DNA from: Anomaloglossus baeobatrachus
Lineage: Eukaryota; Chordata; Amphibia; Anura; Aromobatidae
Assembly: GCF_048569485.1 (NCBI RefSeq)
Contig: NC_134354.1
Location: 396,686,170-396,750,169, forward strand
Length of the DNA stretch: 64,000 nt
Direction: 5' to 3'
The notes under the pieces are model-generated. The model was not told the origin of the DNA. It did not search any database and saw nothing but the letters and a program-made list of their open reading frames with translations. Of the stretch, positions 10,945-22,199 are shown one piece after another. Position numbers and translations under genes: made by a program. Within the stretch, counting starts at the first letter, position 1, and each line of letters starts with the position of its first letter.

Positions 10945-11923
10945 TTATAGGGGTATTCCCATCTCCAAGATCCTATGTGTGGTAGATATAATAATGACAA
11001 TAATATCAGCAAATATCTCCAATTTGAAATGTAGTATAGTTCTCTTGATTAACTATGTTGCTTACCTTATGTTAAAGGCATTGCAGCAGTTTAGCTATCC
11101 ATGGTTATGACCACTCATATAGAGACTGTTAGGCCTCCTTCACACGTCTGTGTCTCCGGTAAGTGCTTGGTCCATTTCCTCACGTGCCGGAGACACAGGC
11201 ACACACAGACCCATTAAAATCAATGGTTCTGTGTTTTGCCATGGACCGTGTGTCCGTGTGGATCATACGTGTGCCCGTGTGTGCCACACGTAGACATGTC
11301 CGTTTTTCTCCAGCTTCACGGGTGTCACATGGACTGCACACGGACCGCACAGATGTGATCCGTGTGACACGCACCGGAGAAAACACACGTGTCTGTGAAT
11401 TTCTATACTCCCCTTCTCCAGCCCTGCTGTCTCTGCCGCTGCTGTCACTTGCTTCTGACAACCGCTCATTATGCTGATTACATATTCCCTCCACTGCGGG
11501 CCAGAAGCAGCAGCAGCGGGGAGTCGCAGGGCCAGAGAACGTAGATCAGCACCACGGACAGCAACGCCATGGACAGGTGAACAGAAAGTTCCTGTTCTCT
11601 GTGTGTTATCACGGATACCACACGGAGAACACACGTGTGCCATAAACACGACACACAGAGAGCAATATGCACCTTTGACAAATCCGTAAAAAACGTGCGT
11701 GATTTTCATGAACGTGTGAAAGAGACCTTAGTTAGTAAGTTGCTAGTGGCCGTAGCATAGATAACTAAGCTGCTGCAATGCCCTGCACATGAGGTAAGCA
11801 ACATAGCTAATCAGGGGAACTATACTACATTTTTAATTGGAGGTTTTTGTTAATATTATTATTATTATTATCACACCTACTACATATTGAGATATAATCT
11901 TGGAGATGGGAATACCCCTTTAA
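10945..11923. mobile_element. Palindromic TTAA-type MITE, host of a nested MITE
   Basis: The left terminus GGGGTATTCCCATCTCC (10,950) is mirrored at the right (GGAGATGGGAATACCCC then TTTAA). Long sub-terminal arms pair: ATAGTTCTCTTGATTA near 11,036 against inverted text near 11,800. The right target is TTAA (11,920-11,923) and the left has drifted to TTAT. A one-armed relative with an intact TTAA lies at 21,242. The centre is occupied by a second element at 11,129-11,730. Confidence 0.65.
11129..11730. mobile_element. TTA-flanked MITE (PIF/Harbinger-like), nested
   Basis: TTA (11,129-11,131), then GGCCTCCTTCACACG, ending CGTGTGAAAGAGACC, then TTA (11,728-11,730). Both 3 bp targets are intact. 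The interior is a long palindrome with CACGGA/TCCGTG words, producing spurious overlapping frames of 100-150 codons on both strands. Confidence 0.7.
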
Positions 11924-12029
11924 TTTAGTAAGAAATGTGTTTCAGATGTGAAATGGCTGTTGTCCATGTATTTGGAGTATTCCTGTCACATCCCTAAATG
12001 CTATCAACCTGCAAACTAATGGTTTTAAC

Positions 12030-12616
12030 GTTTTCGATATTTGGAATATGGAACTATGTTAGGTCTTGTTTAATGTTTTGATTCTATTTCCAGATACGCC
12101 ATTTACCAATCAAATAAACTTATTTTATATTTTGATAGATTGGACATTTACTAATACAGCAATATCAAATACGTCTACATTTTTTTTTACTTTCTTAATT
12201 TTTAATGTGGGAAAACGGGAGGGAATTGAACTTTCTTACTTTTTTTATGATTATTAAAACTTTACTGCATTTGTTAGTCTCCATAGGAGAGTTGAAACTG
12301 CGATCTTCTGATTGATTTTGCTATATACAGCGATGCCATAGTCTTTAGCAGAAACCTGGCAGTGACGACAACTCATTGGCATTCTGCAATTGCATGCCCC
12401 CCTGCAAGTGCATTGTAAATGCCGCTTTCACAGATCGACAGCAGCATTTAACAGGTTAACAGTGAAGCTCCGCCCATGACTGTTAGAGGCAGTTGATGGC
12501 TGAATATCACAGCCATCATCTGCTGGGAAAGTTGTGTGCTTGGCTTGCAAGCCTGCACCAAATTCAGGGAGTCAGCATATGACGTACCCTACGCACCATA
12601 TGTCGTTAAGGGGTTA
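12030..12616. mobile_element. 5'-truncated copy of the TTAACCCCTT element family
   Basis: The text TATTTTGATAGATTGGACATT near 12,130 and the terminus GTCGTTAAGGGGTTAA (ending 12,616) correspond in order to the right-hand part of the complete element at 52,559-53,777. The left end is not recognisable. Non-coding. Confidence 0.5.
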
Positions 12617-13780
12617 ATCATGGACAGTACATGGATTACGCACTGATGTCATCCATGTGCTGTACGGGATTTCCACAGACTCATTGACTTGTATTAGTAC
12701 TTTTCATCCGTAATGAAGACAGACATGTATCTGTGATTTTTACATAGGCACACTTTCCACAAAAATACACCAACATGTGAATAGAATCATAGACTATATA
12801 ATGGGCACATGTTCTATGTGTGCTGTGAAATTCACAGATAGAACACAAATATGGAATGTAGATGTCTGAATGAGGCCTTATTTGTATTCTAATCATAAAC
12901 CACGTTGACAAGTAGTGCCTTCTTCTCTAATTCTAGACACATGAGAAGCTATCCAGCTTCCAGAGGATATGGCTCAATATCCCACAGGAAACAGAAGTCT
13001 AAACTTTGGTGATACGGTACTATAAATTGCTTCCATGCTCCTTAAAGCAATTGGAATAATACAAAGTTCAATTTTTAAATATAGTGAATAAAGCAAGAAA
13101 TACTATGCATCTTTTCTGAATGAAAATTGCTTGCTAGGCTTTCCTTCAATCTATATATTGTATGTATTGCAATACACATGCTTGAGTGTGGGGAGGTAAA
13201 GCATTATCTTTCTTTGTATGTGCCAGTGGTAACTTTTAAATGCCACTAATATTAATAACTAGAATATTTCACATTTACATAGTTATGTGATAATGAATGT
13301 GTTAAGGAGAAATTCCATAGTTTTTTGGAAATCTCCTTCTTAACAGTGAATGTCTGCTGTAATCTCAGATTGAAGGTTGCTGAGAGCCGGTGGAGAAATT
13401 CACACCACACAGATCAGCTGGTATGAATTCCTTCTCAGTCAATATGTGACGTACTTTATTTTTACAAACCTTTTTATAGAGCAATAATGGGTTAATCTTT
13501 TAGTAAAATCCTAACTATGCCATTGGCTATATTAAAAGCATATGCAGAAAGCCTGTGACGTTTATCCATTTTTTGGGACTTCCCCTGCAGCCCCTCCTGT
13601 GTTCCAACTTCATAGCTTGCAAAGTCTTTGTCACGTACTAGATACAGCTGGCCATTGTTATCAATATTTTCATTCTGTTCCTGTGTTTCACGATATCAGC
13701 TGCTGTCCTTGGTGTATACATGATTACAGGCTCTTGTTACTCATATAAAAAAAATAAGCTTAGTTATAGAAAAAGCACAT
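12617..13780. other. Intergenic stretch, nothing recognised
   Basis: AT-rich sequence without convincing frames, splice signals or paired termini. Confidence 0.45.
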
Positions 13781-13849
13781 AGAAAAATATATATTGGATT
13801 CTCACAGCAGAAAAGCACATAGAAAAATATATTTTATTCTCATAAATGT

Positions 13850-14165
13850 ACAAAGGGAAAAATAAGTATTGAACATGTCACCAATCTTCTAAGTAAATAT
13901 ATTTCTAAAGGTACTAATGACATGAATTTCTCACCAGATATCAATAACATCCCATGCAATCTACACAGGCAAGGAAATCACACCATAGATGTCCATAAAT
14001 TTAGTATTGTGTAATAATGAGAAATGCTACAGGGCAAAAGCATTGAATGCATGAAGAAATAGAGGTGCAAAAAGCCATGGAAAATCATGACATCAGCTGA
14101 AATCTATTAGTAATTAGAGAGCAATCCTGCCACTTACTGAAAAATAATATCATCTGCTTCAACTG
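13850..14165. mobile_element. Tc1/mariner end fragment
   Basis: Contains the well-known Tc1-type sub-terminal text AAATAAGTATTGAACATGTC, then TAAATATATTTCTAAAGGT, CATAGATGTCCATAAATT and GTGTAATAATGAGAAATG. Only the non-coding end region is present and no transposase frame survives. Two short direct repeats of AAAGCACATAGAAAAATATAT sit just to its left (13,770-13,833). Confidence 0.6.
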
Positions 14166-14245
14166 ATGACCTATATATTACTAATGTGCCCAGTTGTTTC
14201 TTTGATTCTGTTACTGGTTACAACTTTACTCTATAAATCTTCATG

Positions 14246-15394
14246 TTCATGTGATGCCCTGGCCTATCAGGTCGTCACAGGGTATTGTGCAATCTGCCCT
14301 TTGGTACAATATCCACCTCCTCCTTGGTTAGGGATCCCTAACCAATGGTGTTGCCAAAACCAGCTAATCAAAATCCTAGGAACACTCTGCATCACACCCA
14401 CCAGGCACACCAGTGGACGTCCTGAGTGGAATAGGGTCGCCCACCTGGGGGGTTGGTTAAGGGGAGGTCAGGAGTGTCAGGAGAAGGCCAGAGTAGTGTT
14501 GGAAGTGAAGGAGAGAGGAGGTGAGGAGCTGGGCTCCTTGGAAGTACTAGGTAGCAGACGGTGGTCTGGGCCTGGTAAGAGCTGGAACCCCGGTCACAGG
14601 GGATCGTGACGAGGGGCACGGCATTGTCGTGGAGGACAGCCGGCGACCTTGTACCATCACCGGGCTGGAGCCAGGGCATGACGGGGTACGTGGACCCTAG
14701 GTCAGGGAGTAGCTTTAGGCAACCTGACAATTTACCTGACGAGAACGGAGCCTTCAAGATCCACTCTCCACCTGCTCCAAAATCGGGGTACTAGCACAAC
14801 GAGGGGGATAGGACTTTCCACAAATACGGTCCAGGAAATCCTAAGCGTGAACCCTGAGAGCAAGCTCCCTCTGTTAGCCACACTGGAGAGTGGGACCCGA
14901 TTAGTTTCAAGCTATAGGGACCACCTAGAAGAGAACAAGCTGCCAAGGGAAAGGTCACAGATCAACAGGCAATACCAGCAGAAACGGGACCCAAACCTGC
15001 TCCCCCTCAGCGGCAGCGGTGTATAGAACTTTGGCTTACTAAGTTGTCAGTGTCAGCTTCATGGACTGAGTGAATACGCAATTGACCCCTACCTCCCCAA
15101 CGGCACGTTCCTCCTTCTTCACTGAGTCCCGGGGCATCCCCCCTACCCGTGGAGGAGTTAAACACCTGGCTGCCCACTCCATCGCCACCGGGTACTCCCA
15201 GCTGCAGCGATGGTAATCTACCTTACCACACACCATGGGTGGTGTCAGGAACTATTCAATACACCATCCCCTGTAAATACCCCCCTTCATTCGAGTGGCT
15301 GAACGATACCCCTCCCCGGGTCCGAACATCCCCTCGAGCCACCGTGGATCCGGATCCGAGCAGCCCAGCTGCTGATGTGGGGGCGGCACATTCA
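14246..15394 (-). mobile_element. Solo-LTR-like fossil, about 1.14 kb, TTCA target duplication
   Basis: The element spans 14,250-15,390. Read on the minus strand it begins TGTGCCGCCC and ends GGGCATCACA, so it has the TG...CA ends of a long terminal repeat. It is flanked by TTCA on both sides (14,246-14,249; 15,391-15,394). Its ends match the 1,149 bp element at 36.6-37.8 kb in the opposite orientation. No internal coding region is attached, as for a solo LTR left by recombination. Open frames inside are incidental. The class (retrovirus-like or Gypsy-like) cannot be told from the sequence. It is an old, non-coding fossil. Confidence 0.55.
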
Positions 15395-15655
15395 CCTATT
15401 GGAAATTGAACAGCATGTTGGGAAAGAGATGGAGCTATGAAAAAAATGAAAGAGTAGAAGAAAGTTTTTCAACAGTCATCACTGAGTCCCATGTCTAGCT
15501 ATAGTGTATAAAATATTACAGTCATATAAATTCTTTGGCTTCATAACGCTGCCCCTGGTGTCCTCACTTTATTCCGCTTCCTCTCTCATTGCTCATAATT
15601 GCTGTCCCACCTTCCTGCCTGCCCCCAGGGCTTGTGACATGTCCACCAGGGCCGG

Positions 15656-17346
15656 TTGGAGCACCCGGAACCGGGCCGGTTCTGTTTTGGGAAGTTCACG
15701 GCTGCAGGGCCCGACTCCATGACACTGGCGGTGTCGATAATTAAATGCGAGGAATGATAAATTGTGACGCCACCTGTGGTCTTCGGCCAGGTGTTGCCGA
15801 CGCTGCTTAGATGTGACCACTGGGGTAGATGGTGACGCAGCAATAATGGTACAGCTCTCCATATGCGGACCTGGGAACCCAGGGCAACCGTAGGCAGTTG
15901 TTAGTCAATGAAATGTTTGAACAGTGTGGGGCCAGTGGCACAGGCATAAGTCTAGGATACAGCGAGATGCAGTCACAAGTTCTTTACTCACATTTGTCAG
16001 TTCCCGATTATCACATCTGGATGGTCAAATGCTGCCCTTTGAGTGCTGAGTCCTGCGGTGACGGGATCCAGCCAATCCCAAGGTAATTCGGAGGCACAAG
16101 ACCGATGTCCTTTTCTGTGTCCCTTTCCTGGTTATCTTCCAACGCTGGCTTTGCCCTCCTACCCTGCGTCTCACACACAGTACCCTGAGCCGCAGACCCT
16201 ATTCTGGGAGGCTCCTCTGCCTGATCCCCTGGTCCTCTGTGGTCACCTTTTCAGTGGATTCGTGTGTGTGGTTGTGGCTTCGGCACATGAAGTTACCTCA
16301 GCCTCTGGTTTTGCTAGCTGAGCCTGATTGTTCTCCACTCGTCTAGGGTCCGGTCCCCTTTGCAGCATAGGACCTCCACACTGATATATCGGCTGTGGAT
16401 GCGAGTCCACGGGTGGATATCTCTCACTTCCTGTGACTCTAGGACCCCTTCTTAACTTTCTTCCTCCTTGTCCTAGGACGAGCTCCTCTGACTCCATTCC
16501 TCAGGACCTTTCCCCTCCACGTCTTACCTCATTCTACACTCTGTTCTAATTGTCCACCCACTAACTAACTCCACCTCCAGACTCCAGAGACTGTGCTCTC
16601 CCTTAGGAGCAATCACGCTCTAATCACAGCCTGATGGAGTGTAGCTATATTAAGGGGTACTTTACACGTTGCGACATCGCTAGCATCGCCTAGCAATGTC
16701 GTGCGCGATAGTACCCGCCCCCGTCACACATGCGATATGTTGCGAACATTATCACTACAGCAGCTTCACACGCACATACATGCTCGGCGACGTCGCTGTG
16801 ACTGCTGAACTATCCCTCCTTCAAGGGGGAGGTGCGTTCGGCATCACAGCAACATCACCGCGACGTCACTAATTGGCCGGCCAATAGAAGCGGAGGGGTG
16901 GAGATGAGCAGGACATAACATCCCGCCCACCTTCTTCCTTCCGCATTGCCGTTGGGACGCAGGTAAGGAGATGTTTGTCGCTCCTGCGGGTTTACACACA
17001 GCGATGTGTGCTGCCGCAGGAGCGACAAACAACATCGTACCTGCGGTCGACCCGACATTATGAAAATGAACGACACTACACAGATCACCGATTTTCGACG
17101 CTTTTGTGATCGTTTATTAGTGCATCTAGGATTTACACGTTGCGAGGTCGTTACCGGCGCCGGATGTGCATCACTAACGACGTGACCCCGACTATATTTC
17201 GGAAACGATGTTGCAACGTGTAAAGCCCCCCTAAGAGTGTGTGTGTGTACTGTGATCTGTGTGCTCCTTCTTACCAGGGAATGGGGTATCAGACCTCTGG
17301 CTGAGGTGCAGTACCTCTGTGGCGACTGGACCCTCAGGGGTGCCAC
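15656..17346 (+). mobile_element. LTR-like fossil interrupted by a MITE
   Basis: It starts TTGGAGCACCCGGAACC and ends near GACCCTCAGGGGTGCCACC. It contains TGTGACGCCACCTGTGGTC in the same relative place as TCATGACGCCACCCACGG in the 36.6 kb element, so it is probably a related LTR family. About 1.1 kb remains when the nested MITE at 16,651-17,234 is discounted. No gag or pol adjoins it. Ends and target duplication are uncertain. Confidence 0.4.
16651..17234. mobile_element. TAA-flanked MITE (PIF/Harbinger-like), nested
   Basis: TAA (16,651-16,653), then GGGGTACTTTACACGTTGCG, ending GCAACGTGTAAAGCCCCCC, then TAA (17,232-17,234). It belongs to the same subfamily as the copy at 31,646-32,243: both contain TCCCTCCTTCAAGGGGGAGG and ACAGCGATGTGTG. 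Inserted in the LTR-like fossil at 15.7-17.3 kb. Non-coding. Confidence 0.7.
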
Positions 17347-17349
17347 CCT

Positions 17350-18100
17350 GCACTCTAAGAAGATTGCCTTCTATGTGCTTTCAGGTCCGTCACATTTACA
17401 GCTACTGGCCATGGTTGCATATGCACGAGATGTACTTAGATGGGGATTGTCCTGTCATGAGAAATGTTCCATTCTCCAGTGCGTCGTGCCCCACAGTCTG
17501 TGACATCCTCAAATTTTAATCTTGGACAAAAAGGAGGACGATACACTACTGATACATAGGCCCTATCGACATACTTCCGTATTCTTCACCTCTCCTTGGC
17601 CAAATCTACTCTCTGTCCCAGGCGGAGTACATCAAGAAGAATTCGACAATGGGATTTATGCAGACGTCCTCTTCACCGGCCAGAGGAACCCCCCCCCTAT
17701 TACTAATCCTGTAAGTGAAAAGAAATAAATACGAACACCAAAAAATCCTTTATGTTAACTAAAATACAAAAAAAATCCTCTTTCTCCAATTTATTAAGCC
17801 ATCAAGCACCCAGGTCCGACATAATCCACATAAGGCACCACGACGATCTCTCTACTACATATTGAAGTTGCAGCACATGGGCAGAATACAGAACATGACC
17901 ATCCACTGCAGCTGCAGGCAGAGACTGACTGAGCCGCATCAGTGAGCGGTGACATCACGAGTCTATCTGCCGTCACAGCTGAAAGTTCCTACGGTCCTCC
18001 ATCTGTGACCACAGGTAAACTCACCTCCGTTCAACTCATTGAATTCATTAACCTCACCTCAGGTGATCTCATTGACTTCCACATCTCTTGGCAGAAACCT
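17350..18100. other. Intergenic stretch, weak similarity to a MITE core
   Basis: No gene recognised. Around 17,725-17,830 the order of words (AATCCTTTATG, then CCAATTTATTAAGCC) resembles AATCCTTTATTAG and CCAATTTATTAACCC in the large inverted-repeat element at 45.5 kb. A decayed relative may therefore lie here. Confidence 0.3.
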
Positions 18101-18104
18101 GCAT

Positions 18105-18540
18105 ATTTTTTTTAGAAGCGATACAGATTTGGTGCTGGAATTTATACAAAAAATTCATGCACCAATAGTGCATCTTGGGGTAAAAAAAAACGCATCACAA
18201 CCAAATTGCATTTAGGTGCGGTTTTCTATGATGATATGTAGATTTGGTGCTGAAATTAATACAGCAAATTCCTGCACCAAATCTGCATCTCCTGGCAAAA
18301 AACGCATCAATATCGCATCAAAACCGCATTACGTTGCCAGGAGATGCAGTCTTGGTGCAGGAATGTGGTATAAATTTCAGCACCAAATCTACATCTCTTG
18401 CAAAAAAAAATGCAGATTAGGTGCAGTTTTCTGCCAAGAGATGCAGATTTGCTGCTGGAATTTATACACCAAACTCCTGCACCAAATCTGCATCTCCTGG
18501 CAATGCAGTGCGGTTTTGATGTGATATTAATGTGTTTGAC
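18105..18540. repeat. Array of alternately inverted modules around GGTGCTGGAATTTATAC
   Basis: A module reading roughly GAGATGCAGATTTGGTGC, then (G/A)AATTTATAC, then CCTGCACCAAATCTGCATCTC is itself a hairpin and is repeated about four times over 430 bp with alternating polarity and a CGCATCAAAACCGCA spacer. Probably the interior of a MITE of the family seen at 54.1 kb. Non-coding. Confidence 0.55.
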
Positions 18541-18718
18541 CACAACCAATCACAGACGCCAGGATTGACGGTGAGCAAGGGAAGCAGTGAATACATATGA
18601 GAGTTAATGATCGGACCCGAGAGTAGTCTTACAGCCACAAGGAAGGTCGGTAAATATAACGGTCTTTTTTTATTCCTTACTTTCTTTTTAAATTATCCAG
18701 GTAGCCAAACCCGAACAG

Positions 18719-19178
18719 TAAGGCCTAAGCCACACGGTGAGAAAATCGGTGCGAGTGGAGTGCGATAAAACATCACATTCCCCTTGGACCAATTCTAGAC
18801 TGTGAGTCACACATGAGCGATTATTTTCTCAGCCCTAATCGGACCAAGAAAACAATCGCAACATGCTGCGATTGTAAGGCGAGACTCTTTTCTCTCGCAC
18901 CCATTCAAGTGAATGGGGCGAGAGAAAAATTGCACTGCACTCGCGGTACACCGGTGTACCGTGCGTGCAGAGCAAGAATCACAATAGCCGGCTACAGAGT
19001 AGAGAGGGAGAGAAATCCCTCCCTCCCCTCCTCCGTGCCAGCCCGCCCCTCCGCCGCGCTGGCCCGCCCCTCCTGAGAGCCGGGCCGCCCCCCACAGCTG
19101 AGGTCCACTCGCAGGCTGCCAGCGCGAGCCGAGTCTCATGCGAGGATCGCAGTAGTGCCCCGTGTGGCCCTGGCCTAA
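18719..19178. mobile_element. TAA-flanked MITE (PIF/Harbinger-like)
   Basis: TAA (18,719-18,721), then GGCCTAAGCCACACGG, ending CCGTGTGGCCCTGGCC, then TAA (19,176-19,178). The GC-rich core (19,015-19,110) includes tandem copies of a 12-15 bp CCGCCCCTCC/GCTGGCCCG motif that gives false frames on both strands. Confidence 0.65.
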
Positions 19179-19264
19179 CACGGACTTCATTGAGAAATCC
19201 ATGTTCAGAGTCGGTGCACAGACAGTAGGTATCTGGTACAACCCCGAACTTTACAATTCGCCCA

Positions 19265-20140
19265 TCACCAGTCGGCAGTTCTGAAGTGGGCTCGCCCTGA
19301 TGGAGGGAAGACAATTCAGCGGTTCCTGCATTTCGCTAATTACTACTGCCAATTTATTCTGCACTTTTTATCCCAGATTGTTCTTATCACTGCTCTTACC
19401 TGCAAGGGAGTGAATCTTAAGATGTGGTCTCCTGAAGCGGACAGTATGTTTATCTCCCTCAAGCAGGCCTTCTCATTGGCTCTGGCAGTGTATAGACCCG
19501 AGATCTGCAAGCAGTTATTCTTGGAAGTGAAGGCTTTTTCCTTTGGGGCCGGTGTGGTCCTCACACAGAAGTCTGCCTACCACAGGTCAGATGGGAACCT
19601 GTGACTTCCTTTCCTAGACCTTCTATGTTCCTGAGCATAACTACTCTATTGGCGACTGAGAATTTTTGGCTATCAAGATGGCTCTAGAAGAGTGGTGATA
19701 CCTACTGGAAGGGACACCACAAGAACTTGGCCTACCTACAGTTGGCTCAGAGGCTGAATCCACGCCAAGCCCATTGGTTTCTGTTCTTCACCCGTTTTGA
19801 CTTTGTTCTCCGTTTCCGGCCAGCTGAAAAGAACATGAAGGTGGAGGCACACTCCAGCTCCTTTCTGTCGGCCGACCAGGAAGCGGAAGCTCAACATCAT
19901 TGAGCCCTCCAAAATGCTCACGGTAGCTCCACTAAGCTTGTCTTAGGTACCACATGGAAAGACGTTCATCGTTCCTTGGCAACACATATCATCACTGACT
20001 TATGTTCTCTGGTTGCTCCTTCGTCTGGGTAGTAGTAGACAAGTTCTTTAATATTGCCTACTTCACTCCTTCGTACAGTCTTCCTTCTAAGCCCGTGCTC
20101 ACTGAGCACTTAGTCCAGCATATCTTCCACCTGCACAGTC
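19265..20140 (+). mobile_element. Old Ty3/Gypsy fragment (RT C-terminus, RNase H, start of integrase)
   Basis: Recognisable plus-strand pieces, in order, correspond to the FLGFANYY region after the reverse transcriptase, the RNase H region and the beginning of the integrase core (HIFHLHS). They follow the same order as the young Gypsy element at 25.2-31.0 kb, which is on the other strand. No LTRs are attached. It is a broken fossil with many breaks and clearly much older than its neighbour. Confidence 0.75.
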
Positions 20141-20279
20141 TCTCTCTCCACATATGAAATAAATAAATACAAATCTGCAGCCAAGCACCTGGAAAGAACA
20201 TAGAAAAAAGAAGACACCAGAGAAAACACAGCTGGCATCTTCGGCTTCATAAACAATCCAGGTACATCAGCACATACCC

Positions 20280-20504
20280 TTAGGCCCTGTGCCCACACTG
20301 CGTATTTTCACTTATATTTTCAGAAATTTTTCCCTTGCGTATTTGATGCAGATTTTTATTTCTGCACCAAATCTGCACCAAATACACAATGGAAAAATAA
20401 GCAACGTGGGCACAGCACTTCTGAATTCACAATAAATATGCAAATTTTGCTACAGATTTCTGAAAATATGCGTCAAAACTACACAGCCTGGGCACTGGGC
20501 CTTA
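20280..20504. mobile_element. TTA-flanked MITE (PIF/Harbinger-like), short
   Basis: TTA (20,280-20,282), then GGCCCTGTGCCCACACTG, ending CCTGGGCACTGGGCC, then TTA (20,502-20,504). 219 bp between the targets. The interior is an imperfect palindrome around TTTCTGCACCAAATCTGC. Non-coding. Confidence 0.7.
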
Positions 20505-20856
20505 TTGTTGGTGTTTGTAGCAAATTTTGGAGGTCAAATGTGACCTTTCTTGGTTCCTGTGAACATGAAATCATACTGTGGCTATTTTATGCAACCAAAA
20601 GGTAGCTAACCTTTCTTCTTCATGATAGATAACCAAATCTTTGGAAACCTGAAATGCCTGACTTAAAAAATCAGACCATTTAATCCTTGATGAGGCAGTG
20701 TATGTCAATGATAAGAGAATTAAAGAATTAAAGAATGAAACCACCCATTCCTAAAAGGGCACATATCAAAATATCATGGCACGGCTTGTTATAGGTTCTA
20801 GATGCAATTCTTAGTATAACAACTCTCAGATATGTATACCGGAAATACATATACAT

Positions 20857-20912
20857 ACAGTATATATATCTATATATATATATATATATATATATACATA
20901 CAGTATATATAT

Positions 20913-20947
<35 letters not shown>

Positions 20948-20948
20948 C
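20857..20948. repeat. (TA)n microsatellite
   Basis: Nearly pure TA dinucleotides interrupted by two CATACAG-type words. It creates tyrosine-isoleucine frames on the minus strand that are not genes. Confidence 0.95.
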
Positions 20949-21241
20949 ATTTCCGATAATAATCCTGGGAATAGTACAAAAAAGCGGCTTTCTCTTTTAT
21001 GAGTTAGTTTATTACCTTGCACTTCCTTGTCTGCTGTGTCTATGTGTGGATTGTTGTAAATGCAGATACAGTATCTACTTCTTAGTTCCAATCAGACTTT
21101 GACATAGCTTGCCCGTTACACAAGTGTGGCTGCTTTCACTTTCACTTGTGCGGCCATAACTGTGACTTAAATACAACTTCCACGCATACAGTCAAGATAA
21201 CTTAGTTTTAATAAAGTATATTATATATATTAGTATAATAC

Positions 21242-21525
21242 ATTAAAGGTGTATTCCCATCTCCGAGATCTATCCTAATATGTAGTAGGTGTGGTAATAT
21301 TAGCAAATACCTCCAATTAGAAATGTAGTATAGTCCTCCTGATTAGCAATGTTGCTTACCTCATATGCAGGGTATCCATGGTTACAACCACTCATATAAT
21401 AACAGTTAGTTACTTTCTAGTGGTCGCAACCATTTTTATTACAGTACAGTTGGAATAAATCTGTGAATTTGCACTTTTTATATGATGCATGCCATTTTCA
21501 GATCGTGCTGGCTCCCCTTTCTCTG
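21242..21525. repeat. One-armed copy of the GTATTCCCATCTCC MITE, first of a shuffled duplication
   Basis: It starts with TTAA and GGTGTATTCCCATCTCC and follows the left arm of the element at 10,945 up to GGTTACAACCACTCATAT. It then runs into ACAGTTGGAATAAATCTGTG and TTCAGATCGTGCTGGCTCC. Both halves recur at 22,003-22,170 but in swapped order. Confidence 0.55.
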
Positions 21526-22002
21526 TTTGGTTGTAGTTATGTTACAAATGTCTGGTGGCTGGTCACCACCATGCTATGCACGCCTGCTCTTGGTTTGCAA
21601 TGTATTCCTCCTGTTGGTAGCTGTTCAGATTCAGTTGCCTCACCCTTTCCACAGGCAATGCTAATTAAGCACCATACGTGGATCTGGTCCGCCTTTATCA
21701 ATGGTTGCTGTCTGGCACAGGGAGGGTCAGTTCTGATATAGTCCTGGTATGTGTAGAGCTTGCTCCACATGCTGGGACCTGGGCTGGCCTCTATCCACAA
21801 TTGCCTCTTTTGCAACATAGAAGCGGTTGTATAGCGGTTACAGGTATGTGTGCTCCATTATGGTTCTGCTTTTAACTTTATGTAGGAGCCGCATGGCACA
21901 TTAAATACATAATATAGAGTAGGACCCCCCTATTGAGATTTGCCGTGACGTTGGCAGTGGTGGTTCAAAAAATTGATCAATTATTTGCTAAAAATCTCAA
22001 TT

Positions 22003-22170
22003 TATATTATAGTACAGTTGGAATAAATCTGTGAATTTGCACTTTTATATGATGCATGCCATTTTCAGATCGTGCTGGCTCCCCTCTCTCGCTTACCTCA
22101 TGTGCAGGGTATCCATGGTTACAACCACTCCTATAATAACAGTTAGTTACTTTCTAGTAGTCGTAACCAT
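22003..22170. repeat. Second copy of the 21.4 kb segment, halves in swapped order
   Basis: ACAGTTGGAATAAATCTGTG through TTCAGATCGTGCTGGCTCCCC (about 22,014-22,085) is followed directly by CTTACCTCATGTGCAGGGTATCC through GTTAGTTACTTTCTAGTAG. In the 21.3-21.5 kb copy these two blocks are in the opposite order. Confidence 0.6.
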
Positions 22171-22199
22171 TTTCCTTTTGATGGAATTTTCAGGCCCGG

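Noticed and set aside
11163-11709. Several overlapping ORFs of 67-148 codons on both strands
   Set aside because: They lie inside a palindromic MITE. The two strands mirror each other, so this is not coding.
16843-17346. 163-codon minus-strand ORF
   Set aside because: Crosses the edge between a MITE and an LTR-like repeat and has no domain.
18105-18540. CRISPR-like regular repeats
   Set aside because: The genome is eukaryotic, the modules are alternately inverted and there are no spacer-repeat units of constant size.
18807-19314. GC-rich ORFs of 87-144 codons
   Set aside because: Produced by a GC-rich tandem motif inside a MITE, with both strands open.
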